A DNA stretch of 64,000 nt from a virus. A model generated the notes under the pieces. The model was not told where the DNA came from and searched no databases. It was given only the letters and a program-made list of their open reading frames with translations. The position numbers and the translations under genes are program-made. The DNA lies in IMG/VR virus record IMGVR_UViG_3300005537_000023, positions 1 through 64,000 of that record. One strand, written 5' to 3'. Below, piece after piece: positions 15,642 to 23,262 of this stretch; position 1 is the stretch's first letter; each line of letters opens with the position of its first letter.

Positions 15642-16226
15642 ATGATGTCCTTTGGTCGCCGCAATCCCGCTACCGTCGCCGGTACCCCCTACGCTCGCAC
15701 GGGCAACGTTGCCGTCCGCGGCGCCTTCGCTCCTCGCTCCGGCGCGGTTGTGGGCTACACGCCCCGTCCGCGTGGCGCGGGAGTCGGCGCGTGCGGCGAT
15801 GGCAGCACGAATCCGCCCGGCGGCACGCAGGCGTGGTGCTACAACACGCAGGGCAGCCGCCCGATCCCCCTCGGCGCTGGCCCCGTCGCGATCCCGGCGT
15901 TCGCCGCGGGTGCGAGCGGTACCAACAACGTGACGTTGCTTCCGGTCGAAGCGTTCGTCATCGAAGACATCGAGGTGACGGACCCGACGGGCCTGCTCTT
16001 CGTGTCGAGCGTCCAGATCGGCCGCATGCAGTTGCTCGAAGGCGGCACGATCTCGACCGACTACTTCCAGTCGGCGTCGACGAAGTGCAAGTTGGCGCAG
16101 GGCGCGACGATCTACCCGACCACGGGCATCGTCTTCACCTTCACCAACCCGACCAACGCGATCGTCAACGTCTCCGTGGTCGTCACCGGAACGCCGGTGC
16201 CGTGCCCGCAGGGCGGCTTGAAGTGA
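15642..16226 (+). CDS. Candidate capsid beta protein, 194 aa
   Basis: AGGAG is spaced well before ATG 15642. After a basic 50-residue arm (FGRRNPATVAG ... YTPRPRG), the core alternates strands: RPIPLGAGPVAIP, NVTLLPVEAFVIEDIEV, FVSSVQIGRMQLLEGG, and ATIYPTTGIVFTFTN, VNVSVVVTGTPV. A basic arm plus an eight-strand-like beta core is the plan of small jelly-roll capsid proteins. The protein at 13212 carries the same core between membrane helices. Capsid role is inferred; a decoration protein is the main alternative. Confidence 0.6.
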   Translation: MMSFGRRNPATVAGTPYARTGNVAVRGAFAPRSGAVVGYTPRPRGAGVGACGDGSTNPPGGTQAWCYNTQGSRPIPLGAGPVAIPAFAAGASGTNNVTLLPVEAFVIEDIEVTDPTGLLFVSSVQIGRMQLLEGGTISTDYFQSASTKCKLAQGATIYPTTGIVFTFTNPTNAIVNVSVVVTGTPVPCPQGGLK

Positions 16227-16256
16227 TTGCCCCCACGGCAAAGGAATAACTGAGCC

Positions 16257-16586
16257 ATGGGAACCAGCGCAAGCAACCGATTCACGGGTCAGCCGGATGC
16301 GTTCTGCACCGGCACCACGTCGGCCGGAAACCCCTTGGTGGTCACGGCCACGAAGGATGCCCTCTTCACGAGGACGGCGGACGGCATCTACGTCGTCACC
16401 ACAACGCAGAATTTCGATGCCGCGCACTGCAAAGTGGACGTGGACGTGGATGCGGCCAACCCCACCGTTCAGGTGGTGCACACCTCGGCGACGGTGAAGA
16501 CGATCAACGTATTCACTGGCAGCACCGGCGTCGCGCTCGCGCCTACCCGCATCGCCGTCACGATCAAGAAGTTGCTCTCGCCGTAA
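16257..16586 (+). CDS. Small beta-rich virion-type protein, 109 aa
   Basis: Almost entirely strands (PLVVTATKDALFTRTADGIYVVTTTQNF, CKVDVDVDAANPTVQVVHT, RIAVTIKKL). No membrane span. Situated between the capsid candidate and the duplicated papain-like protein. Could be a spike, penton or glue protein; nothing specific. Confidence 0.55.
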   Translation: MGTSASNRFTGQPDAFCTGTTSAGNPLVVTATKDALFTRTADGIYVVTTTQNFDAAHCKVDVDVDAANPTVQVVHTSATVKTINVFTGSTGVALAPTRIAVTIKKLLSP

Positions 16587-16613
16587 CCTCTCTCGCCCTG
16601 AGGGAGGCGCGCC

Positions 16614-17636
16614 GTGGCGTACGAGCCTACTTTCGCGATCGACTGTATCGGAAGGGATCCTGGCGCCATGGGCAAAGTGGCGCTTGGAAGGCTCGCGGCC
16701 GCTCTCGTGGACATCAACGCGGAGTACATCCGGACCTACCCCGGAAGCTTCGCGAGTGTCTATGAGAGCGGCTTCGTCATTGGCGAACCGCTTGGCCGTG
16801 GCGGCCTGTGCGGCGATCGCCGCTGGCAAGACGTCGCCGTGATGAGGGATTCCGGCATCGTCAAGCCGGACGATCTCGTGATGGCGCGCGTCGCCGAGTT
16901 GAACGAGGTGGAGAAAATCGCCGCCAAGGTGCGGGTGTACTCGAACGATGACGGCCTATACGAGTTGCTGGTGGAGTGGCCTGCAACGCTTCCCGTCGGT
17001 GCCGTATACCCCGAGAGCGTCTACCCGCACCCGATCGACGGCGCCCTCGTCGAGTCCCCGTCGGAAGCGATGGGCTCGCGCGAAAAGGCGTCTTTCGTCG
17101 CGCCCAAGCGCCCGTATCGGCTGACGATCGCCGTCGACTGCATCGGCGAGGATCATCCCGAGGCCGTGCGGATGGCCGTGGATCACTGCATGGGATACCT
17201 GCTGCACGCGCTGACGGACATCGACGAGATGTACCTCCGCGCCTTCCCGGACAAATTCCAGCTGCTGTACCAGTCGTGTGTTGTCTATGATCGCATGAAT
17301 CCGCCCGCTGGCAGCGCGTGCGGCGACGACGACTGGCAAGACATCGTTGTCACCTACGAGAGTTGCAAAGGCGACTGCGAAGACGTGGCGTGCATTCGCG
17401 CCGCGGAGGTCAATGTCCACTACAGCATCCCCGTTGTGCCCATGGTGATGCTGCAACAGAATCTTCAACCTGGCGCGCGCACTCGTCACCTCTACCACGT
17501 GATGGACAAGTGGCCCGATGGCCTTGGCAACTACCCACCAAGCGTCTTCGCAGATCAGACGGATCAGGGTATGATGATGATGGAGTGCCCCTCAACGGTG
17601 TTGGGCATGACCGGAGATGAAGAGGCCGCGCAATGA
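16614..17636 (+). CDS. Duplicated papain/transglutaminase-like protein, 340 aa
   Basis: Two homologous halves of about 165 residues. Each begins with a strand ending DCIG, then a long helix, then CGDxxWQD. The second half has GDCEDVACIRAAE with Cys255 and YHVMDKW with His295, then ECPSTVLGM, the Cys-His order of transglutaminase/papain-like phage proteins. In the first half the matching positions are Pro85 and Glu117, so that domain has lost both catalytic residues. Likely particle-associated peptidase or cross-linking enzyme with one structural copy. Starts at GTG 16614 after GGGAGG. Confidence 0.7.
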   Translation: MAYEPTFAIDCIGRDPGAMGKVALGRLAAALVDINAEYIRTYPGSFASVYESGFVIGEPLGRGGLCGDRRWQDVAVMRDSGIVKPDDLVMARVAELNEVEKIAAKVRVYSNDDGLYELLVEWPATLPVGAVYPESVYPHPIDGALVESPSEAMGSREKASFVAPKRPYRLTIAVDCIGEDHPEAVRMAVDHCMGYLLHALTDIDEMYLRAFPDKFQLLYQSCVVYDRMNPPAGSACGDDDWQDIVVTYESCKGDCEDVACIRAAEVNVHYSIPVVPMVMLQQNLQPGARTRHLYHVMDKWPDGLGNYPPSVFADQTDQGMMMMECPSTVLGMTGDEEAAQ

Positions 17637-18229
17637 CGCTCTGCCCGCTTGCAATCGGAATCGGCGCTGTACTCGGAGGCGTCGCCACGGCGTGGTGGTT
17701 CATGTCCGACAAGGGCAAGGGCTCGACGACGGCGCCGCTCGGCACCCCGTCCAAGCTCGCCGGCCATCTCGTCCCCGCGATCGCCGGCACCTCGCCCGCG
17801 CCGCCGCTCCTTGCCCCTACCGCCGGCCTCGCGTCGATGGACGGCTTCTCGTGGGACTATCAGGTTGGCCCCGGCGATTCCGTGGGAGGCATCACGGAGG
17901 CAATCGTTGGCGACGACGGCCGATACCAGGAATTGCTCCTCGCAAACCCCGCTCTTCTGACGGTGGGCGAGCCTGGCGTATACCTCGGCGAAAGCGCGTG
18001 GGATGCGGCGCCCGGCGCGCTCGACGGGCAGACGCTCGCGATCCCGCTTCCGTGGGGCCGCTACATCGATCAATTGGGCAACCCCCGCGGCGGCCGCGAG
18101 CCCTTCATCCAGGACGCGCGAGCGCCGATGACGCTGCCCGCTCTTCCGCCCGCGCCGCCGGCCGCGTCCACGTCAGGATTCGGCCCCGCGCCGTACGGTG
18201 AAATGGTTTCGATGGAGGCCGCAGCATGA
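17633..18229 (+). CDS. Membrane-anchored LysM-like protein, 198 aa
   Basis: Residues 5-24 are a membrane helix (LAIGIGAVLGGVATAWWFM). Residues 74-140 resemble LysM: WDYQVGPGDSVGGITEAIVGDDGRYQELLLANP, then LDGQTLAIPLPW. LysM binds peptidoglycan, so this may orient the particle or its lysis enzymes on the wall. The C-terminus is proline-rich. ATGA overlaps both neighbours. Confidence 0.65.
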   Translation: MTLCPLAIGIGAVLGGVATAWWFMSDKGKGSTTAPLGTPSKLAGHLVPAIAGTSPAPPLLAPTAGLASMDGFSWDYQVGPGDSVGGITEAIVGDDGRYQELLLANPALLTVGEPGVYLGESAWDAAPGALDGQTLAIPLPWGRYIDQLGNPRGGREPFIQDARAPMTLPALPPAPPAASTSGFGPAPYGEMVSMEAAA

Positions 18230-19137
18230 AACCGCTTGAATGGCTCGCGCTCGCGGCACTCGGCGTCGTCGGCTACTTCTTCTGGAGGAGCCGGCAGACG
18301 CAGACGACGAGTCCAGCGTGCCCCGCGCAGACGCAACTGGACGGCTGGCTTTCGGACATCGCCACAGGCAAGATGACGACGGACGACGCCAACAAGTTGG
18401 CGCAGTCCTACGCCGGCGCGACGCCCCCGTGCACCGACGCCGTCTCTGCCATCAACGCGGCGATCGCGGCGAAGGGCGGGATCGTCAAGGCATCCTCGCT
18501 GGCGCCAATTCACAGCGCCGCGCCGCTGGGTAAGGCCCCGCCGCCGCCAGGTGGTGTGCTGTACACGCCGCCTGGCACCCTTGTGCCGCACAGCCTGACG
18601 GATGCAGAGGCCGCCGAATTCTTCGGCGACTTCGCGGACACGGCAGGATTCCCCGGGCTGCTGACGGACTTCCTCGCGGCGAATCCAAAGCTTGCCGTGT
18701 ACGCGCCGCCGGGCGGATGGCCGCCCAACACCTCGTTTCGCTACACCTACAGCGATTCCGGCACCACGGCCTACCCGGCCGGGCATGCCACGACGTTCGT
18801 TCCAACCGGCCGATTCGGCCCCGGCGACGTCCCCACGTACACGAGCACCAACCCGGCGATCACAGGCGAATGGACCTTTGCCGCGTGGGACCAGTACACC
18901 AACGACGCGCCCGGCGGTGGATACCAGCCGGCCCGAGACGCATCCGGCAAGCCCATCGCCCCGGACCCCACGCCGGCAACGTCAAGCAGCGGGCAGCGCC
19001 TCAACAACTTGGGCGTGTGGATTTGGGAGCCTGGCACCCAGGTGATGATCAAAAACAACTCGCCCGCCGCCGCATCCACCGCCGGGGTGGGCTTTGCGCC
19101 CCCGCCTCTTCTACTCGCCGCGGAGCCCTGGCAATGA
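18226..19137 (+). CDS. Single-pass virion-type membrane protein, 303 aa
   Basis: Residues 4-22 form a membrane helix (LEWLALAALGVVGYFFW) followed by a basic stop. The lumen-side part has CPAQTQLDGWLSDIATG with paired cysteines, a proline hinge, and a beta-rich C-terminal domain with tryptophans (GEWTFAAWDQYTND, LGVWIWEPGTQVMIKNN). The layout (short anchor, large outer domain) matches the neighbours and suggests a particle membrane protein. Fold unknown. Confidence 0.6.
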   Translation: MKPLEWLALAALGVVGYFFWRSRQTQTTSPACPAQTQLDGWLSDIATGKMTTDDANKLAQSYAGATPPCTDAVSAINAAIAAKGGIVKASSLAPIHSAAPLGKAPPPPGGVLYTPPGTLVPHSLTDAEAAEFFGDFADTAGFPGLLTDFLAANPKLAVYAPPGGWPPNTSFRYTYSDSGTTAYPAGHATTFVPTGRFGPGDVPTYTSTNPAITGEWTFAAWDQYTNDAPGGGYQPARDASGKPIAPDPTPATSSSGQRLNNLGVWIWEPGTQVMIKNNSPAAASTAGVGFAPPPLLLAAEPWQ

Positions 19138-19562
19138 CGCGCGCCCTCATCCCCATCCCCGGCAAGGGCACCGCCCTCGCCGAAGTCGACGTCTACCAGG
19201 ACGGCGAAGGCGGCGTTGTCGTCCGTGGCCGCGTCGCACACTCGCGCCAGGTGCCGCACGGGCAGGTGACGACGCTCGGCCAATTCGAGACGCGCTTTAC
19301 CACCATGGAAGCGTACAACTGGACGAAGGCGCGTGCGTTTGAACGCAACCCGGCGCTGTACTCACGCGTCGTTGGCATCCTCGGTGTGGATGACGACGCG
19401 AGCCGAGCGCCCATGCTCCCGCGACTTCCTCCGCGCCGTCCGCTTCACGAGGTGGACGACGAAGGCGCGATCGTGGCCGAAGTGAAGGATGCCGAATCGC
19501 GAAACGCAGTAGCAGGCGCTCCACTTCTGCTCGCGGCGAATGATGACGATGGGAGGCGCTAA
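19134..19562 (+). CDS. Hypothetical virion-type protein, 142 aa
   Basis: ATG 19134 overlaps the previous stop. First 50 residues are strand-like (GTALAEVDVYQDGEGGVVVRGRVAHSRQ); the rest is mixed with an Arg/Pro-rich middle. It directly precedes the tandem capsid-like pair. Not recognised. Confidence 0.55.
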   Translation: MTRALIPIPGKGTALAEVDVYQDGEGGVVVRGRVAHSRQVPHGQVTTLGQFETRFTTMEAYNWTKARAFERNPALYSRVVGILGVDDDASRAPMLPRLPPRRPLHEVDDEGAIVAEVKDAESRNAVAGAPLLLAANDDDGRR

Positions 19563-20243
19563 GTGCCGTCTCCCGCCGCACGACTGAACCACCTCGGCGG
19601 AGGTGCGCAGAGCAATCTCGGCCCGAAGGCTGAGAGGCAGTTCATTGCGCGCGTGTGTCAGTCGCGCTGCCGTGACGAGTCGTACGGCCTCGTGTGCAGC
19701 GTCAACGTCAAGCTCAGTGGCAGCGTTGCGGACGTGGCCGCAAACGACATCTCATCGGCCTTCCTCGAAGTGGACTTTGGTGGCGGCGACTCCGACGAGT
19801 CGGCGTTCGCCATGGACTTGATCAACGGAACCTCGTTCCCCGCCATCGGCGGGTGCAACGTCTTCCTCAACTATCCGAAGACGGATGCGACGCAGCCCAA
19901 CATTGACGTCAGCGTGTCCGTTGGGAAGTATGAGGTTGGCGCGCAAGCCGCACTCGGCTGCCGACGCACGATCAAGGCGCGCACCGTCAACGGGACGAGC
20001 GCGATCCTGCCCATCCCCAAGTTCGCCGTCCAAGCCGTCTACGCCAACACAGCAATCGGCGTCGCTGCGGCGCAATTCGATCAACTCCGCGCGCCTGTCG
20101 TCGGCGCCGCCATCCTTTCCACACTCAACCTCGGAAAGACGCAGGCCACTAGCGTCCCGATTATCAACGGCGCGCGCGGATTCCAACTCACCGTTGCCAA
20201 CTCCACCGGCGATGCCGTCATCTTCAACCTGAGCCCCGCCTAA
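19563..20243 (+). CDS. Tandem capsid-candidate protein A, 226 aa
   Basis: GGGAGG precedes GTG 19563. The product is beta-rich throughout and paralogous to the next gene along its whole length. Shared blocks include QSNLGPKAERQFI, GLVCSVNVK, FGGGDSD, SFPAI, NVFLNYP, VGAQAALGCRRTIK, LPIPKFAVQA and VPIINGARGF. Long beta proteins in tandem, in the middle of the particle module with strong ribosome sites, are good candidates for the main coat. No membrane span. Two related major capsid proteins occur in some non-tailed membrane phages, which is the comparison I have in mind. Confidence 0.6.
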   Translation: MPSPAARLNHLGGGAQSNLGPKAERQFIARVCQSRCRDESYGLVCSVNVKLSGSVADVAANDISSAFLEVDFGGGDSDESAFAMDLINGTSFPAIGGCNVFLNYPKTDATQPNIDVSVSVGKYEVGAQAALGCRRTIKARTVNGTSAILPIPKFAVQAVYANTAIGVAAAQFDQLRAPVVGAAILSTLNLGKTQATSVPIINGARGFQLTVANSTGDAVIFNLSPA

Positions 20244-20977
20244 TGCCCCCCGCGATCTCCCGAGTCAACCACCGCGGCGGTGCTGCCCAGTCGAACCTTG
20301 GGCCGAAGGCGGAGCGTCAATTCATCGGCCGCGTCTGCACGTCCAACAGCGACACCGGGGCGGCCAACTACGAGTCCATTGGCCTCGTCTGCTCCGTCAA
20401 CGTCAAGCCCAGCACGGGCCTCACTGGCTTCGTGGACGCGGCCAACGTGGACATCTCGGACGCCTTCCTCACGATCGAATTCGGCGGCGGTGACAGCGAT
20501 CTGTCCGTCTTCGACATGGACTTGGTCGACGGGGTGAGTTTCCCTGCGATCGGCCAGATCAACGTCTTTCTCAACTACCCCATCCTCGTCCAGAATCCGC
20601 AGTCGCCGGTGGTCCAACCGCCGCTCGACATCTCGATCAGCGTGGGCAAGGGCTGCGTCGGTGCACAGGCGGCCCTCGGGTGCAGGCGGACGATCAAAGT
20701 GGGCGGACTCGGAAACAACGCCGCGAGCAACGTGCTGCCGATCCCCAAATTCGCCGTGCAGGCGATCTATGCGAACACGACGATCGGCGTCGCCACCGCG
20801 CAATTCGATCAAACCATCTCGACCGCAAACGGCTCCGCCGTCATCTCGACCATTTTGCTTGGGAAGACGCAGGCGTCGTGTGTCCCGATCATCAACGGGG
20901 CGCGCGGTTTCATCGTGACGTCCACGCAGGGCGCCACGACAGGAAATGCTATCATCTTCGAGTTGTCCCCCGCATAA
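20243..20977 (+). CDS. Tandem capsid-candidate protein B, 244 aa
   Basis: Starts in a TAATG overlap with protein A, so the two are translationally coupled and likely made in similar amounts. Aligns with A end to end, with small insertions near residues 32-45 and 105-120. Keeps the conserved cysteines in GLVCSVN and LGCRRTIK. I infer a heterodimeric or alternating coat, or a gene duplication that lets one copy diverge. Confidence 0.6.
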   Translation: MPPAISRVNHRGGAAQSNLGPKAERQFIGRVCTSNSDTGAANYESIGLVCSVNVKPSTGLTGFVDAANVDISDAFLTIEFGGGDSDLSVFDMDLVDGVSFPAIGQINVFLNYPILVQNPQSPVVQPPLDISISVGKGCVGAQAALGCRRTIKVGGLGNNAASNVLPIPKFAVQAIYANTTIGVATAQFDQTISTANGSAVISTILLGKTQASCVPIINGARGFIVTSTQGATTGNAIIFELSPA

Positions 20978-20991
20978 AGGAGATTCACGTC

Positions 20992-22101
20992 ATGGCCTTG
21001 TCTACTGGTGCAAAGATCGCGATCGGCGGAGCCGCGGCGCTCGCCGCGTACTTCCTGCTCGCCGGCACCTCCAAGGCCGCAACGGTGGATCCTCACGTTG
21101 CCGGCCAGTCAGCCGGCTGTGCGGACGGCAAGCGAGACGCACTCGCCGGCCAGGATCCCCTCGGCGCCGCCGACGTCACGGGATCGGCGACGATCACCGC
21201 GCAGGCCAACGCCAGCGGCGATCCCGTCGCGTACCTCGATGGGTACATGAGTGGCTACAACCAGTGCTACTCGGCCAACAAGCCAGCGGCGCCCGTTGGC
21301 CCGTCCAAGGGGCCGGCCGCGAAGAAGCCGACGGGGCCGAGTGCCCCGCCTGGTGCAGACAAGCCCGGCGCGATGGACGCGTATGGCAAGGGCTGCTTTC
21401 AGGGCGCGAAAGACGGCTACAACGACGGCCTCGGCGGCAACAGCAGTCGACCGCATCCGTCGGACTACGCCAGTGGCAACCCCACGGCATTCGCCGCCGG
21501 CTATCGTCGCGCGTACTCCACGGCGTACAGCAACGGGAACTTCGGCTATCAGGCCGCGATCGATGCCGGCTTCCCGCCGGATGAGGCCGCGTCCACCGCG
21601 CTCGGCGCTGCCGATCCGACGTACCCGGACACCGTGGCCTCGGGCTGCGATGGGTACTTCGACGGCTGGTGGAGCGCGACGACGGGCACCGGCGGCATCG
21701 AGGGCTTCTTCCAGAAGATTGAGGTGGGCGGGATCGCTCTCGTGGGCATGCGTCGTCCTCGCATGGTGGTGCAGCGACTGGCGCCGCAACCGCTTGGATC
21801 CACCGCATGCCGTAAGGGTGCCGCGGATGGATGGCGGTACGGGTGGGATCACGGCGACGCCAGCAGTATGGCCGGCACCGTTGGGAGCGATGACTACGCG
21901 CGCGCATTCAGGCTCGCGTCCAAGGAAGCCGCCAGCGTCGTTGCGAGCAACCCAATGCTTCCTGGCACCCCCCCGCCCATTCCGATGGACGTCCTGAATC
22001 GAGTGCTTGCTCAGTGCAGCACGCTCGGCACCGTCGCCCCTCATCCGCTCGGCTGGCCTGCGCCCCCGCCGGGATCGTCCCGCATCTACCGGAGCTATTG
22101 A
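20992..22101 (+). CDS. Membrane protein with Tyr/Gly/Asp repeats, 369 aa
   Basis: AAGGAG precedes ATG 20992. Residues 5-27 are a membrane helix (GAKIAIGGAAALAAYFLLAG). The outer part contains repeated units with a Gly-x-x-Asp-Gly-Tyr flavour: CADGKRDAL, YLDGYMSGYNQCY, CFQGAKDGYNDG, CDGYFDGWW, CRKGAADGWRYGWDHG. About six cysteines are regularly spaced, suggesting disulfide or metal cross-links. The protein at 31746 has related repeats. Likely an external or vertex component of the particle. Confidence 0.6.
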   Translation: MALSTGAKIAIGGAAALAAYFLLAGTSKAATVDPHVAGQSAGCADGKRDALAGQDPLGAADVTGSATITAQANASGDPVAYLDGYMSGYNQCYSANKPAAPVGPSKGPAAKKPTGPSAPPGADKPGAMDAYGKGCFQGAKDGYNDGLGGNSSRPHPSDYASGNPTAFAAGYRRAYSTAYSNGNFGYQAAIDAGFPPDEAASTALGAADPTYPDTVASGCDGYFDGWWSATTGTGGIEGFFQKIEVGGIALVGMRRPRMVVQRLAPQPLGSTACRKGAADGWRYGWDHGDASSMAGTVGSDDYARAFRLASKEAASVVASNPMLPGTPPPIPMDVLNRVLAQCSTLGTVAPHPLGWPAPPPGSSRIYRSY

Positions 22102-22103
22102 TC

Positions 22104-22766
22104 ATGTCGACCAAGATCCTTTCGTTTCGTCCCCGCGCTGCCCTTCTGCCCGTGCCGCAGCCGAAGCCGCTTGTTCGCGTTGGGGCAACCGCTCCGGCGC
22201 CCGGCCCTTCGATGACGGATCAGGCCCTCACCACGATCGGTGGCCCCAACTACTCCACGGAGGTGACGCTTGGCACCGCGGCCGGCGCCGTTGCCGGCTT
22301 CTTCGGCGGCGGCTGGCTGTGGAGCCTCCTCGGCGGCATCGGCGCGAACCTCGGCGGCCGGTACTTCGCGCAATCGCAGTGCGCGAAGAACGGCGGCGCG
22401 AAGTGCGCAACCCAGCCCGCGCAGGGTGGCTCGGCGCCGGCCGGAAGCGGCGGATCGATCGCCAAGGCGGCGGACGGATCCATGTCCATCTCTGTCGATC
22501 CGATGGTGGACGCCGTATTCTCGGACAACACCACGGCGCCCGTCCCAGCCGGCGCTGTCCTCGCTGGCCGCACGGCGCATCTGCTGACGCCGTCGGGCTT
22601 CGGCCTCGATGCACTCGTCGTCGGCTATGACAACTCCTCGGATGGCGTTGCGCTGCAACTCGCGAAGCTGCCCGACGGCACGCCGACGCCCCTGATCGCC
22701 CTCCTCGGTGGTGGCGGCCCGTCCACCTTCGCCATCCACCGCAGCAAACTGCAATCGGTTGCGTGA
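22104..22766 (+). CDS. Tagged glycine-zipper membrane protein, 220 aa
   Basis: The N-terminus ILSFRPRAALLPVPQPKPLV then RVGA is one of seven copies of a shared tag in this window. Residues 50-85 are a glycine-zipper hairpin (TLGTAAGAVAGFFGGG, LGGIGANLGGRYF). The C-terminal domain is beta-like (DALVVGYDNSSDGVALQL). Probably a particle membrane protein whose tag directs sorting or is removed during maturation; that is inference. Confidence 0.6.
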   Translation: MSTKILSFRPRAALLPVPQPKPLVRVGATAPAPGPSMTDQALTTIGGPNYSTEVTLGTAAGAVAGFFGGGWLWSLLGGIGANLGGRYFAQSQCAKNGGAKCATQPAQGGSAPAGSGGSIAKAADGSMSISVDPMVDAVFSDNTTAPVPAGAVLAGRTAHLLTPSGFGLDALVVGYDNSSDGVALQLAKLPDGTPTPLIALLGGGGPSTFAIHRSKLQSVA

Positions 22767-22972
22767 TGGGCTTCGTCACCGTTCGGCCGCGCCTATGTCT
22801 CACGCAGTCACCGCCGCCGGTGGTGAGGGTGGGAGACATGAGCTACGACAACACCAAGTCGCAGGTGCCGGCCGCGGGAGACTCCTCGTGGTGGATGCCG
22901 CTGGCTGCCGTAGGCCTGATCGGCGTCATCGTCCTCTTCGTCGTCTACGGCCACAAGTCAGGATGGACGTGA
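22763..22972 (+). CDS. Tagged single-helix membrane protein, 69 aa
   Basis: GTG 22763 overlaps the previous stop; ATG 22766 is the next codon. Tag: FVTVRPRLCLTQSPPPVVRVGDM. Residues 45-62 form one membrane helix (WMPLAAVGLIGVIVLFVVYG) with a short basic end. Typical size of small particle membrane proteins. Confidence 0.65.
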   Translation: MMGFVTVRPRLCLTQSPPPVVRVGDMSYDNTKSQVPAAGDSSWWMPLAAVGLIGVIVLFVVYGHKSGWT

Positions 22973-23256
22973 TGCAATTCCTATCCACGAGGCCTCGCCT
23001 GGCGATTGCGGCGCCGACGCCGCGCGCAACCGTTCGCGTCGGCGCAATGGATCCGGTGCTGGCGGTAGAAACCTTCTACAGCGATCAGTGGTCGCGGCGT
23101 ACCGTCGGCAGCTACGCACTGATCGGCGGCATCCTCGGCGGTGGAGCCATCGCTGGATACCTCCTCGGGGGTAGCGTGGGGTGGGCGATCGGTGGTGCCG
23201 CGATCACTGGCGTGGCCGTGCCGGCCGCGATTGTGTATCTCGGATCCGCGAAATGA
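22972..23256 (+). CDS. Tagged two-helix membrane protein, 94 aa
   Basis: Starts in a TGATG overlap. Tag: FLSTRPRLAIAAP, then VRVGAM. Residues 45-90 are two closely packed hydrophobic glycine-rich helices (YALIGGILGGGAIAGYLLGG, IGGAAITGVAVPAAIVYLG). Same plan as 31473 and 32884. Confidence 0.65.
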   Translation: MQFLSTRPRLAIAAPTPRATVRVGAMDPVLAVETFYSDQWSRRTVGSYALIGGILGGGAIAGYLLGGSVGWAIGGAAITGVAVPAAIVYLGSAK

Positions 23257-23262
23257 GACGCG

